From Selaginella moellendorffii (taxonomy: Eukaryota > Streptophyta > Lycopodiopsida > Selaginellales > Selaginellaceae): DNA of 64,000 bases. Shown piece by piece: positions 1-10,850 of this stretch (positions are counted from its first letter, which is position 1; every line of letters starts with the position of its first letter). The position numbers were made by a program, and so were the translations under genes. Location: NCBI RefSeq assembly GCF_000143415.4, contig NW_003314278.1, forward strand, positions 140,371-204,370, written 5' to 3'. The notes beneath the pieces are model-generated. The model was not told the origin of the DNA. It ran no database searches and saw nothing but the letters and a program-made list of their open reading frames with translations.

Positions 1-239
1 ATATGCTTTTTTCATCAACTCTCCATGTTCATCATCTCCTACTAGCTAGACACAATTCATGCTTGGATCAACTGCTTGATTGTGAATCAGAGGTAAAGAT
101 GATGTGGCATGTAATTATGTCCACATCCATATACAATTGAATATAGAGAGTTCTTTTTTCTCATGTGCACCTTTCTCCACTGCTAACATGGTATCAGGTC
201 TGGCATGTGGTATGAACCTTGGATTTTTCCAAGTTTGTA

Positions 240-430
240 AAATCTCTCATCCTTTTTCTTCCTTGCTATCTTTTAAAAACAATCTTCGTTACGACTTTGC
301 AAGAGGTGCTTGCGGGTATTGCAACCTTTACAGCCAAGGATACGTCACCAACATGGCAATTTTGAGTACCGGACGTTCATTCGGGCTTGAGCTGCGACAG
401 CCACGAACTTCTGTCCCCCAAACTACGCTC
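240..430 (+). pseudogene. alpha-expansin pseudogene, 5' fragment
   Basis: This is the N-terminal (GH45-like domain) part of a plant alpha-expansin, a secreted wall-loosening protein. In one frame the sequence reads GACGYCNLYSQGYVTNM, matching the expansin GGACGYGNLYSQGYGTNTA block. In another frame, just before the retrotransposon, it reads ATNFCPPNYA, the next conserved block. The roughly 20 codons that normally separate these blocks (the second half of the cysteine-rich loop) are missing, and the frame changes across the gap, so the copy was damaged independently of the insertion. The upstream first exon is not clear. Removing the element and one target duplication joins this fragment in frame to the downstream fragment (NYA then QANDNSGW), which confirms both belong to one gene. 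Confidence 0.75.
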
Positions 431-791
431 TGTCAAGACCCCTGACAAGATCAAGACTGGAAAATGCAAAAAGACAAAGAGAAAAGCTAGTGGAAACAAA
501 GAAGAGGCCTTAGACTGGCGTTGATTCAGATTGTGGAGAAATGGAACAAGGCTAACCTATATATACTATAGGTTGATGAAGCTCCACCACTCTTGGATCG
601 AGGACGGCCTAAATATAGTTGAGGTCGAGGAGGCGCCACATCATCATCAGGAATGTGGCTCGAGACTCAGGAATCGGGAAGTGTCTCGAGAGTCAGGAAT
701 AGGGAAGTGTCTCGAGAGTCAGGAATGTGGTCTGCAGGTCAGGAAGCCGGCGAGAGTCAGGAATGTGGCAAGAATTGGGGGATTCCTGACA
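431..791 (-). repeat. 3' LTR of the gypsy element
   Basis: Left genomic copy of the LTR, which is the 3' LTR because the element is transcribed leftward. TG...CA ends, 361 bp. Positions 521-535 hold the same 15-nt tract as 5691-5705. The 600-760 part contains several near-identical units built on gtctcgagagtcaggaat. Confidence 0.95.
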
Positions 792-794
792 GCA

Positions 795-804
795 CCCCCT
801 CCTC
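795..804 (-). other. polypurine tract of the gypsy element
   Basis: In element orientation the purine run GAGGAGGGGG lies 3 nt upstream of the 3' LTR. This is the expected place for the plus-strand DNA primer. Confidence 0.75.
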
Positions 805-3800
805 AAGAACGAGTGGAACAAGGATGTGAACGAGAACGAAGAGGAGGATGAGATGAGCGGCGAGGGATGGGAGATGGAGAAAAAGAATGAAGACTAGGAC
901 GAGAAGGATAGCGGCGGTGGAAGTCCTGAACAAGGTCAGGAGAATGAATCAGGTTGTCCGCAGGTTCCCAAGTGCGTTCCTCAGGTCCGTAACCCTTCCA
1001 GTCCACCAGATAGTAGAGTTTAGACCGTGAAATCTTGGAATCAAAGATGTCCTGAACCTCGTACTCAGACCCATCCTCGAGCTGCACTGGTGGAGGCGGA
1101 GGAATGACCTGATTTGGAATAGGACTGGGAATATAAGGCTCAAGGAGAGAGGAGTGAAAAACGAGGTGAATTTGATATGAGGAGGGAAGTGCAAGGCGAT
1201 AAGTGACAGGATTAATGATGGCAGTGATAGGGAAAGGACCAAGGCATTTGAAATCAAGTTTTGGACAGGGCCTGGTGGTGGAGATATTTCGCCTGAGGAG
1301 CCAGACTTTATCCCCGATATTGTAAGGAGGACAATCCTGATGATGGACATTGGCAAATGTTTTCTGAGATTCCTGAGCACGATGGAGGTGGAAGGAGATG
1401 GAGTTGTGGATTTCCTGGAGGTTGGAGATAAATGCCTCATAGTAGGGATTTGAACGAGAGGATTCAGATGGAGAAGGAAGTGAGAGATTGAATCGGGGAT
1501 TTCGGCCAGAGTTCGCAAAGAAGGGGGAAACTTGAAGAGAGGAGTGAACAGAGTTGTTATAGGAGAACTCAGCAAGGGGAAAGATATCGAACCAGTTATC
1601 CTGATGATAGTTGATGAAGCACCTCAAGAATTGTTCCAACGTCTGAATCGTTCGCTCGGACTGCCCATCAGTTTGAGGATGATATGCCGAAGAGAGGTTG
1701 GCCTTCACTCCAAGCAGCTGCAAAAAACGTTGCTAGAAATGAGAGATGAACTGAGGCCCCCGATCCGAAACCACATCTGTAGGAATCCCATGAAGTCGGA
1801 AAATTTCCCTGAATACCAGTTTTGCCATGTCCTCGCCCGAAAACTCCTTGGTACATGGCAAGAAGTGCGCCATCTTTGTGAAGCGATCCACCACAACTAA
1901 AATGTTGTTGAAGCCTCCAAAACTTGGAAGATCACTCAAGAAATCCATGGAGATGGATTCCCAAGGACCTGAAGGGACTGGAAGGGAACGAAGCAAACCT
2001 GAAGGAAGGTGGCGAGGTACCTTATTCCGGGCACAAGTGTCACAGGAGGTAACAAAAGCTTTGATGTAGTTGTCCATGTGAGGCCACCAAAAGTCCCGTG
2101 CAACTAGCTCATAGGTTTTCGCAATGCCGAAGTGACCAGCAGTCGGGCTATCGTGGCACGCCATCAGGACCAACCTTCGAGCATCACCTTCAGGAACGTA
2201 AAGCTGCTCCCCACAGTACAATAAGCCATCTAAGAACTCGAACTCGTCAAATCGCCAGCAGTCGGGAGTCACTGGGTGTCCAGCCTGAAGATGGGGGAAA
2301 ATGTCGCTAGCGAGATCATCGGATTGAAGATCGTTTCTGATTGCATCCATCAAGGAGGAGTCCTGAGGGGCCAGGGAAATTGCCATAACTTGAAGCCGAT
2401 CAAGACCGAGGATAACTTGATCCTGTTGATCGAAGGCAGGATTACCAGGCCTGAGACTGAGATAGGAGTGCCTTGAAAGAGCATCAGGAAGGCCTTGAAA
2501 CTTTCCAGGTCTGTACTTGATAACAAAGTCAAACCGACTCAGGAATTGTGCCCACCTTGCTTGACGACGGCTTAAAACTCGGGAAGTGGCAAAGTACTCG
2601 AGATTTTTGTGATCCGTCCAGACTGTTGTTTGCTCGCCCCCTCCAAGAAACGGTGCCACTCTCCAAAGGAATCCACGATGGCAAGGAGCTCCTTGTCGTG
2701 GATTTCGTAATTGATCTCCGCAGGCTGGAATTTCCAAGAATGGAAAGCGACCGGATGAAGTTCGTGATCCGCTCCAAGTTGAGACAGCACAGCACCAATG
2801 GCAAAGTCGGAGGCGTCAGCCTCGATGAAGAAAGGTTGTGAGGAATCAGTATGGATCAAGACAGGAGCAGAATTGACGGCTGCCTTGAGTGTGTCGAAGG
2901 CCTGCTGGGCAGCAGCAGACCAAGAGAAGGGAACATCCTTGCGAGTGAGATGTGTGAGAGGAAGGACAATGTCAGAGTAGTGATCAATGAATTTGCGGTA
3001 GAAGTTGGCGAAGCCAAAGAAAACCTGAACGTCCGACATTGATTGTGGAGGCTCCCATTCGAGAATAGTCTTGACTTTGGCAGGATCCATCGTGATACCC
3101 TCATGAGTGACAATGTACCCAAGGAACTCCACAGACTGCTGATCAAAGGAACATTTCTCAAGCTTCGCGTATAAGCCGTGTTCTCGCAGCTTCGCTAGCA
3201 CTTTACGTACATGTTCGTCATGCTCCTCCTGAGTTTTTGAGTAGATGAGGATGTCATCGAGGTAGACAATCACCATCTGATCAAGAAACTCCCAAAAGAC
3301 GTCGTTTGCCATGTGTTGGAAAACTGCTGGAGCATTTGTCAAGCCAAATGGCATGACAGTGTACTCGAAGTGGCCATAGCGGGTTCGGAACGCAGTCTTC
3401 CATTCATCACCAGGCCGGATCCGGATCAGGTTGTATGCTCCACGGAGGTCGATCTTGGTGAAGAAGCAGGCACCGTCGAGGCGTTCCAACAGGTCCGAGA
3501 TCAGGGGAAGCGGATAACGGTTCCGAATAGCCACCTTGTTCAAACCTCGGTAGTCGATGACTAGCCGCAAGCTCCCATCCTTCTTCTTGACAAAGAAGAC
3601 AGGCGCTCCAGCCGGGGACTGCGAATGCTAAATGTAGCCTGAGGCAAGGTTCTCATCCACGTACTCTTTGAGGGCCTTAAGCTCGGACGGGGATAACCCG
3701 TAGATAGGCCCCCACGAAGGTGACACTCCTTCCTGTAAATCAATGGGACAATCATAAGGCCGATGAACAGGCAGTACACTAGCTTTTTTCTTGTCAAACA

Positions 3801-4518
3801 CATCCCCAAAATCATGATACTTCTCAGGAAGACTGATAGGAGAAACATGCAAAGCAAAAAGAAAAAGAGGTTCTTCATGAAGGAGTTCTTTCATAGTGAT
3901 TGTGGAGATAGGAGGAGGTGTACGACTAAATGGAATGATGAGACGAGGATACGGTCCAGTGTAAGATGGAAGAGAGGAAAAAGAAGAGGGTGAAAACTTA
4001 ATAGAGTCAGGAACAAAACCCCAATTTGAGTTTAGGGAACTTTTCTTGATTCGGACTCGATGAACAGCAGGGGAAGCCGTGGGAGAGATGAGCTGTAATT
4101 CCTTCCAACAGATCTGAGGCTGATGTAGTTGGAACCAAGGAAGACCGAGCACCACAGAGGAGGACTTGCTATTGATGATGTTGAAGGCGATATCGGTGAT
4201 GGTGGACCCGATGTGTACTCGAACGAGCAACGTTTCCCTAAGTCCAGAAGATGGAGACACAAAATGCCCGCTGATGCCTTCAACCCTCAAATCCCGTATA
4301 GTAGGAGAAAGAGGAACATGATGTCGGGCAGCAAAGTCCGTGTCCATGAAGCAGGAAGTTGCACCCGAGTCCAGTAACGCCAGAGCCTTGAGTCCTGATT
4401 GTCCGGTGAAAGAAAGGAGACATGGGACGCGGAAGTTGCGGGAATTGGTGGTGGCTTTGATGAAAGGTGGTGAGGAGCTTGATAAAGAAGAAAAGTGATT
4501 TTTATTCGGGGAGTCCAA
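803..4518 (-). pseudogene. pol: gypsy pol polyprotein, broken
   Basis: Polyprotein of the chromovirus, read leftward. The aspartic protease shows LLDSGAT near 4330. The reverse transcriptase has MPFGLTNAPAVFQ and the YLDD box (about 3260). RNase H carries IEADASD and WTDHKNLEYF. The integrase has an HHCC zinc region (CHDSPTAGH then CDTC) and DDE residues in SMDFLSDLP, VVSDRGPQF and TDGQSERT. A C-terminal chromodomain contains YLVDWKGYGPEERTWEP. Three lesions are visible: TAG at 3630-3628 at the start of reverse transcriptase, a 1-nt deletion near 2633 at the end of RNase H, and TAG at 1735-1733 inside integrase where relatives have Trp. The open frame upstream of 4518 overlaps gag in the -1 frame, so the parent element may have used -1 frameshifting; no classical slippery heptamer is evident. 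Confidence 0.93.
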
Positions 4519-4529
4519 ACAGACAGCTC

Positions 4530-5501
4530 CTACTCTGTTTGGACAGGGTCGTTTTCCGACTGCAATAGAGGTGGACTTTGAGGCAGAGTGAACTCAAGCA
4601 GTCGAGGAGGCTTCTTGGGACATACAGCTGCTTTGTGATTAGGATCAGCACAATAGAGGCAAAGATTATGAGATATTCGACGTTGCTTCTCAGCAGGACT
4701 CAACTTCCCTCTAATGAGTCGGGGAGTACCAGAAATATCCATCGGAACCGGAGCAGTAGGTTCAGGAGTATGCCCCAAAAACTCAAGCTGGGATTCCTGA
4801 GTCTGGGACGGAAAAACAGCGGCGCGGCGACTTTCCTGACGACGTTCAAAGAGACGATTGTCACATCGAACAGCTTTGTTGATGGCATCCGACAGGTCCT
4901 TGGGATCCTCCATGGTGAGCAACAAATCCTTGACATCGTTGTTGAGGCCGAAACGAAATTGGTCAATCAGGGCCCACTCATCCCACTGAGTGTCCAAAGC
5001 AAGGAGTTGGAACTCTACAGCGTAGATCGAGGCAGGATGAGACCCCTGAGAGAGACGTCTCATCTTTGTGGTAGCAGCCCGAACCCGATCTGTCTCGCCA
5101 AAACATGCTTCGAGCTTCTCTTTGAACAATTGAAGATCCATCAGCTCTGGAACCATGACCCCTTTCATGCTCTTCTTCAGAAGAGGAGAAAACCATGACA
5201 AAGCTGCACCTTCGAGCAACGTCCCAATCGCGTGGATTTGAGACTCGGGAGTAGGGTACTGCCGATGTTGAAGTGCGAAGATCAACTCCATCTGGTTCAG
5301 GAATCCGCGAAGCTCCGAACGCTTGCCTGAAAATTTCGCCGGGAAGCTCACCTTCGGTTCAGGAACTTTGCTGGATCCTTGAGCCGAAAGTGAAGCAAGC
5401 TCCTGCTGCATGCGAAGAAGGGTCGCCTTCAGCTCGGTATTCTCAGACTGGATTTTTGCAAGGACTTCAGCAAAGAAATCAGGATGGCCTGGAGACTCCA
5501 T
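4530..5501 (-). CDS. gag: gypsy Gag protein
   Basis: Capsid-type Gag of the chromovirus, intact here. The first reasonable ATG (5501) gives MESPGHPDFFAE. An N-terminal coiled-coil-like stretch (LAKIQSENTELKATLLRMQQEL) is followed by the retrotransposon gag domain with SWFSPLLKK and QLLALDTQWDEWALIDQFRFGL. A CCHC zinc knuckle, CLYCADPNHKAAVC, lies near the C terminus and should bind RNA. The frame stays open further upstream (to 5552), but the extension is hydrophobic and lies next to the primer site. Pol follows in the -1 frame. Confidence 0.88.
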   Translation of the reverse strand: MESPGHPDFFAEVLAKIQSENTELKATLLRMQQELASLSAQGSSKVPEPKVSFPAKFSGKRSELRGFLNQMELIFALQHRQYPTPESQIHAIGTLLEGAALSWFSPLLKKSMKGVMVPELMDLQLFKEKLEACFGETDRVRAATTKMRRLSQGSHPASIYAVEFQLLALDTQWDEWALIDQFRFGLNNDVKDLLLTMEDPKDLSDAINKAVRCDNRLFERRQESRRAAVFPSQTQESQLEFLGHTPEPTAPVPMDISGTPRLIRGKLSPAEKQRRISHNLCLYCADPNHKAAVCPKKPPRLLEFTLPQSPPLLQSENDPVQTE

Positions 5502-5583
5502 TGGCAAGAAGAAAGAAAAAAGGGGGAAAAAAAGGCAAAGGTAATCAAACAATCAAAACGAGCTAAATCAAAAAACGAAAAAA

Positions 5584-5598
5584 CACAATCTGAATCAA
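5584..5598 (-). other. primer-binding site, self-complementary type
   Basis: Two bases inside the 5' LTR, where a tRNA primer site is expected, the element has TTGATTCAGATTGTG (element strand). It is not the usual initiator-tRNA complement. It is exactly complementary over 15 nt to CACAATCTGAATCAA in the LTR (5705-5691 on the element strand). That LTR tract begins 30 nt downstream of a TATATATAG box, so it should be the 5' end of the transcript. This is the geometry of Tf1/sushi-type self-priming. Confidence 0.8.
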
Positions 5599-5600
5599 AC

Positions 5601-5961
5601 TGTCAAGACCCCTGACAAGATCAAGACTGGAAAATGCAAAAAGACAAAGAGAAAAGCTAATGGAAACAAAGAAGAGGCTTTAGACTGGCGTTGATTCAGA
5701 TTGTGGAGAAATGGAACAAGGCTAACCTATATATACTATAGGTTGATAAAGTTCCACCACTCTTGGATCGAGGACGGCCTAAATATAGCTGAGGTCGAGG
5801 AGGCGCCACATCATCATCAGGAATGTGGCTCGAGACTCAGGAATCGGGAAGTGTCTCGAGAGTCAGGAATAGGGAAGTGTCTCGAGAGTCAAGAATGTGG
5901 TCTGCAGGTCAGGAATCCGGCGAGAGTCAGGAATGTGGCAAGAATTGGGGGATTCCTGACA
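5601..5961 (-). repeat. 5' LTR of the gypsy element
   Basis: Right genomic copy, the promoter-bearing 5' LTR. It is 361 bp with TG...CA ends and differs from the other LTR at 7 positions, five of them in the first 165 bp. It contains the TATA box and the presumed transcript start. Confidence 0.95.
5727..5735 (-). promoter_or_regulatory. TATA box of the gypsy 5' LTR
   Basis: TATATATAG on the element strand. Thirty nt further downstream lies CACAATCTGAATCAA (5705-5691), the predicted first bases of the RNA and the candidate self-primer. Confidence 0.7.
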
Positions 5962-6684
5962 CACTCAGGCTAACGATAATAGCGGCTGGTGCAATCCTCC
6001 CTTGGAGCACTTCGACATGGCCCAGCCAGCATGGGAACAGATTGGCATCTACCAAGGAGGAATTGTTCCCATCCAATACAGAAGGTACTCTTCACTTCTT
6101 TCATACTTTTCTCTCTTTTCTTCTTTCTCTTTCTCACGCACTATTCTTTATTGATTTCTCTTTTCTTCTATATTGCAGGGTGAGCTAGTATGGATACAAA
6201 CTGTGAAAGCATGGCCTATGAATGCTTGGCTGCCACAAGCCAGTTATCCTTGTGGTAACTTTTCTGACACCTCTAACTTCAAATTCGGAAACACTAAAGG
6301 ATTGTATGGATTACCATTTTTTATCCTTGGCCCCAAACTAATATTCATCAATGGTTTGATACTGATGGCTTACCATGCCTTGCCTATCCTCTAAGGAGCA
6401 TAATCTCTTCAATTACGCTCAACGGGAACAAATACTTCATGCTGGTGCTCATGAGCAACGTTGGAGGGGCTGGGGACGTGTGAGCGGTGTCGATCAAGGG
6501 GCTGAGCAGCGACTGACAGCCAATGTCAAGGAACTGGGGCCAAAACTGGCAGAGCGATAGCAGGCTCATCGGGCAGAGCCTCTCGTTCTGCGTCGTGACG
6601 AGTGACAATCGACTGGTCACGTCACTCAATGTCGCACAGGCGGGGTGGAGCTTTGGCCAGACTTTTAATGGAGAACAGTTTTGA
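5962..6684 (+). pseudogene. alpha-expansin pseudogene, 3' fragment
   Basis: Continuation of the expansin gene to the right of the retrotransposon. The first block reads [19 protein letters not shown] then [14 protein letters not shown] and ends at a plausible donor (gtactc, near 6085). A decayed stretch follows to about 6400. The C-terminal pollen-allergen-like domain is nearly complete: LNGNKYFMLVLMSNVGGAGDV, then [19 protein letters not shown], then [14 protein letters not shown] and a terminal TGA. Two in-frame TGA codons lie where relatives have a coding residue and Trp (GDV-stop-AV and SD-stop-QPMSRNW); both fit single C-to-T or G-to-A changes. The gene is dead. Confidence 0.85.
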
Positions 6685-7659
6685 AAGGAAACCTCTCTTT
6701 AGTTTTTGTCCTCTCCATCCATCGGGATTAAAGTACAGGAATATTGATTTGTTATTCTAAGAATATTTACAATTTCATAAACAGAAGAATTAAAGTGATG
6801 TTTATAATCTCAAAGACGAGGCGCTGCTGCTCAAGTGCACGCCATAGCGCCACCCAGCCTCGGTTTCTCCCCAAGAAGCTCTTCTGAAAAATGGATGAAT
6901 AACACTAAGAAATTTTAAAGATCTTCATTTTTATGCTAGTTCTCCATCACGCACGCTAGACAGTATGTAGCAAATCAGCTGACATCTCTTTAATAATCCC
7001 AATCCCGGGAGGTTTAGGGTAACACGTCAGTCAGGGATCGTCCGCCGTCCGCATATCACAAACAATATCAACAACAACGTCGTGGTTGAATCAAGTGTCG
7101 AGGAAGCCACCACAGTCTACGGTTGTAATTGGCCCTGTGGAAGTGACTGAGCAAAAGGAAAAGAAGAGGAAGAAGTAGTACCACATTATTTGTCACGTGG
7201 GCTCACAAGAGATTTCGACCCGTTCAAGTCTCATTGTTGGACTGTGCACTTGCCAAATAATAAAACAAGTAAAGTTTCATTTCGGAGAGAAACCAGCTTT
7301 TTCAGCAATTCAAAACACCATTAAGTATTTGTTATAATGGGTGCCACAGCACACTCCCGGACGAGTATAAACTTCCTGGATTTGCTTCCCGCTGTGTTAG
7401 CAGTTTAAGCAAGCCTTCGTAGAACTTCAATCTGCTTATCTTCTCTACCTTGCATGCCATCTCGCTCCCTTTTCAACAAGTTCAAGCTAGCTTGGCTCCT
7501 CCTCCATCTAGAATGGTTGGCAATGCGCCTGTCAAGTCGTCCTTAAAGCAGAACGTCGATGAGCAACAAGGATCCGATCTATGCTGCCATTCTATTTGGC
7601 CACTATGGAATCTCATGCTGTAAATGAGGAAAATAAATAAATAACTAAATCTTTAGCAA
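6685..7659. other. no gene recognised
   Basis: Nearly one kilobase with short stops in all frames. A TATA-like gtataaact lies near 7366, but no coding sequence downstream could be tied to it. Nothing repeated or structured was seen. Confidence 0.4.
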
Positions 7660-9269
7660 TCTTTAACAATCAACTTTTACGCCCAGGGACACACCACAAG
7701 CAGAGTGGAGAAGATCTTCCATCTAGCACTATATGAAACTGATGATCGCCAATATTAGTCGTCCGTACGGCATTCTGAACTCGAGGTTTGGAAGCTTCTT
7801 GACGTCTAAAGCGCCCTAAGATCCACCCGGATCTCACCTTGAGAAACTCGGGCACACTGTAGTAATTTTGAAGCTCGTCTTGATCAACAACAAGCATCTT
7901 TGTGCACTTCCATGTCCTGGTGCTTGGAGACAACAACCGGAACTCGAAGAATGCGGCAGACGGGGATTCTCATACTCAAGACAAAGGGGTACTTTCCCGT
8001 CTTGATTCTGCATCACGAATTATTAGCAAATAAACAGTTCATGGGACTCAACAAAGAAACGCTAAACGTCACTGTGGGCACGTATGGCGTCCCATCTTTG
8101 ACGTCGCTCAATGATGGAACACGCTCCTGAAAGCTACCGAGGAAGGACATCAAGTTCTGGTCAGTTGAAACCAAAAGATTCTGTTTCTCACCTGCCGTTT
8201 CACTACACACCACTTGTTTGAACAAGAAAGATTGCAATCTGCAAAACATACGTAGTAGATCAGATGTAAAGACGTGAGGTTTGTGGACATTGCTGAAGGC
8301 GTAGTAGACAGGGAGAGTGGATCTGCAGAGCCAAAGCCTCGCGTTTGTTGTGCAGTCGAACAGTGCAAACAAGTGGGAGAGGAATGCCGACTGAGGAGGC
8401 CTTTGCGTGCAGAGACTAGCCAAAAGACCGCTCCCCTGCTCGTCGTACATGGCGGACAACAGTTTCTTGCCCTGTCCGGAGCAATTCGCGACTGATAACT
8501 GTGACCCCAGTCGAAAGTACTCGTCCCACTCTTTCTTGCCCAGAACCACACTCTCCCTCTTGTAGCAGTCCACCACTTCGTCCGCAAGGCAGCGCAACTC
8601 CAGACCCATCCTCGCGAGCCTCGATATGATTTCTTATAAAAGCCAAAGCAGTGGCACAAAAGCAATTGAAGCTTAGTCGATCGATTCAGTTATAGTTTTA
8701 GGGTTCCTCTCTGGATGATTTCTGCGTCAGTGACACTCGTGGACGGGGCCTAAAGAAAGTTAGACATCGATATGATATCGAGGAAGTTTGCAAGCTTACC
8801 TGAGTTGCATGGACTCGTATGGCGTCGTCCAAATCCTCTCCACCGTAGCAAATGCCGGAGAATCGTCCTCGAGGAAAGAAGATTCACCAAGAACCTGGCC
8901 GATCCAGACGCTGTAGATCATCGGAGCTTGTTGTATGGAGATGGGCTAGGCAGGCTTGGAACTCGGAGTGGTTGTTTGAGAGGCAGATGTAGAGCACGGC
9001 CAGGAGATTGAAGAGCTCTGCATCGTAGGCAAACGGGAGCCAGCAGTCTGATCTCCACACAGTCATGGCCTCATGAGTGCACTCGGCCTTGCAGAGGTCC
9101 TCCTCGGGTAGGCTCACGATTCTTGACATAATCTCGTTCCCCAGCGCTGGAAAACGCACTTCCTGCTGCGCCTTTTGGAGGAGATGGAACAGCGCAGCCC
9201 ATTCGCCAGCTGATGTTCTACAAGCCCCGATCTCGCATCCTTGCACTCCGCCTCCATCAGCTTCTCCAT
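7660..9269 (-). CDS. uncharacterised multi-exon gene, possibly decaying
   Basis: No family was recognised. Two good coding blocks lie on this strand. The upstream one (about 9246-8884) reads like structured protein, e.g. GEWAALFHLLQKAQQEV and ELFNLLAVLYICLSNN, and ends at a possible donor after CGGCCAG. The next short exon (about 8855-8806) ends in a good donor (ACTCAG then gtaagc). The third block (8609-8013) contains LADEVVDCYKRESVVLGKKEWDEYF and a helical LFALFDCTTNARLWLCRS. Reading phases across two junctions could not be reconciled, and the likely ATG (9269) is out of frame with the first block. This may be a pseudogene or a misread structure. Confidence 0.35.
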
Positions 9270-9850
9270 ACTAATTCCTTAGGGTTTCCTTCAATTCCAA
9301 TTTTGAAGGTATATAATGTCTACCTAAAACATATTTGGATATTCGTGGTATATTCTTTATGCTGACAAAATTTAAGCGTCCATTTACTTGTCGTCGCTCA
9401 TTTTATTTAAGCATATTCTTATTTGAAAACTGTCTATACTATAATATGTACTGAGAGCCTGTCATTACTCATTTTGAAAATCCTATAAATTTTTGCCCAT
9501 ACATCTTTGCGCTCCTCATCTTAATATGTGCCACCTGCTGCAATCGCCTTGACCATAGCATCGTCTATTTCACCCGCGCTAGCTTTCAAGGCCCTTTGTA
9601 GTCTGGGAGACTCTACCCACTTCTTAACAATTAGACATGTCTTGTGTCCAAATGTCTAGAGCCAAATGATCCTCAAATATTAGCTGCGCAAATCAACAAA
9701 AGAAATGAGAAACACATTCCAAAGAAAGAAAAAAACCCAAAGAGATTGGTCATGTGAACGATGTAGACGATCATGGCACCGAGCCATTGTTTCTCAGTTG
9801 TTTAGCACCGCCGTCAAAGTAATGCTCCGGAACTGTGTACTGGAAGTTGA
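9270..9850. other. AT-rich spacer, no gene recognised
   Basis: Low-complexity AT-rich DNA without a convincing reading frame or repeat. Confidence 0.4.
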
Positions 9851-9879
9851 AGATCAAAACTGCCCGCTCCATGCCAGCT

Positions 9880-10850
9880 CCCTTATCTCTCCCAGCTCGG
9901 ATTGCGAGCAAGGTCCTTCCACTGCGCGTTCTTGGACAGCTGCGCGAAATGGCCTTTGCCGAAAACGGCAGCGGCGGCACGGTAGAGCTCGCGCTCGTCG
10001 CTGCTTCCTGCTGTTACCGACTGTCCGTGCTCCACGATCGACTTGCTCGTCGAGCACAGCGTCTGGAGCTCGGCATGGTCCGCTTCCCCTTCTTTGTGAG
10101 TGTCTAAGTGTAGAGCAGACGGCCGATTTGCAAGCTTGCATCCGTAAAGTCCATAAAGTATGAAACCTCGCGGGGCCTGTCCTGGTAAACGAGCGAGCAC
10201 CTTCGAACCCAGCGCTCCAGACTCACACGAATGCTTTCGTCCCACTCCAAAGATAGGTAAGGATTCTACCTCTAACACCTGGCGGACGCCGGGGTGAGAT
10301 CGATCGACTCCCACTCTACCATGAGTTCCTTGAACCACACGTTATAGAACCTCTCGATGCTCCCCGTAGAACCCTTAAGCCTGCATGTTCGCATGGCGTC
10401 TAGGAAGGAGAGCAAGAGGTTGCCCAGGTGCAGCTTTGGCTTGAGCTTCAAAGGTGTCGAGCCATTCGAGCAGCTGCTTCTTTGTTTGGATCTGGAGCTG
10501 CAGCCACCCAGCACGGTGAGTGGCTTGCCCACATCAAACAGGCGCATGGCATCCAGAAGACATGTTCGCGTCGAGAGAGTACAAGGAACTCTAGACAAGA
10601 GCGACACAAGATCTGCACAGACGGCTAGTTAGAACCTAGTGAAAAAAGAGAGAAGCCATACATGAAATTCCTTCCGGTGAGGCCATCGCTTCAGTTTCTG
10701 GCGAGTGAACCTTGAGCTGCAACCAAAAAAACAAGCTCCTCTTTACCGCTTTGCCACAAGAAATCTCGAGAACACTCACCTTTTCAAGCTTTTGTACAGC
10801 GTAGTAGCAAGGGAACACCAAGGTCAGCACTGTCACCGCAACGTTGCTCG
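9880..10850 (-). pseudogene. uncharacterised coding remnants
   Basis: Fragments of protein-like sequence on the minus strand with no recognised family. One piece (10836 downward) reads TVLTLVFPCYYAVQKLEK and is followed by a credible intron. Another (10607-10272) contains LLSFLDAMRTCRLKGS and IERFYNVWFKELMVEWES. A third (10338-9883) is in a different frame. The arrangement vaguely resembles the neighbouring gene at 7660-9269 (short exons, helical segments ending in a hydrophobic YYA block), so the two could be old paralogues, but the alignment by eye is weak. Confidence 0.25.

Larger units (their letters stand above)
431..5961 (-). mobile_element. Ty3/gypsy chromovirus LTR retrotransposon
   Basis: A 5.5-kb LTR retrotransposon on the minus strand, inserted in an expansin gene. 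Two 361-bp direct repeats (431-791 and 5601-5961) both begin TGTCAAG and end CCTGACA. They differ at 7 sites by eye (about 2%), so the insertion is fairly young. The flanking 5-bp target duplication is CGCTC at 426-430 and CACTC at 5962-5966, one mismatch. Internal order in element direction is gag, protease, reverse transcriptase, RNase H, integrase, chromodomain, the chromovirus order. The pol frame carries two TAG stops and one frameshift, so this copy is non-autonomous. The priming site is unusual (see 5584-5598). Confidence 0.96.

Noticed and set aside
600-760. Short tandem units in the LTR as a satellite or CRISPR-like array
   Set aside because: The gtctcgagagtcaggaat units are few, unevenly spaced and present identically in both LTRs, so they are part of the LTR (probably U3 enhancer-like repeats).
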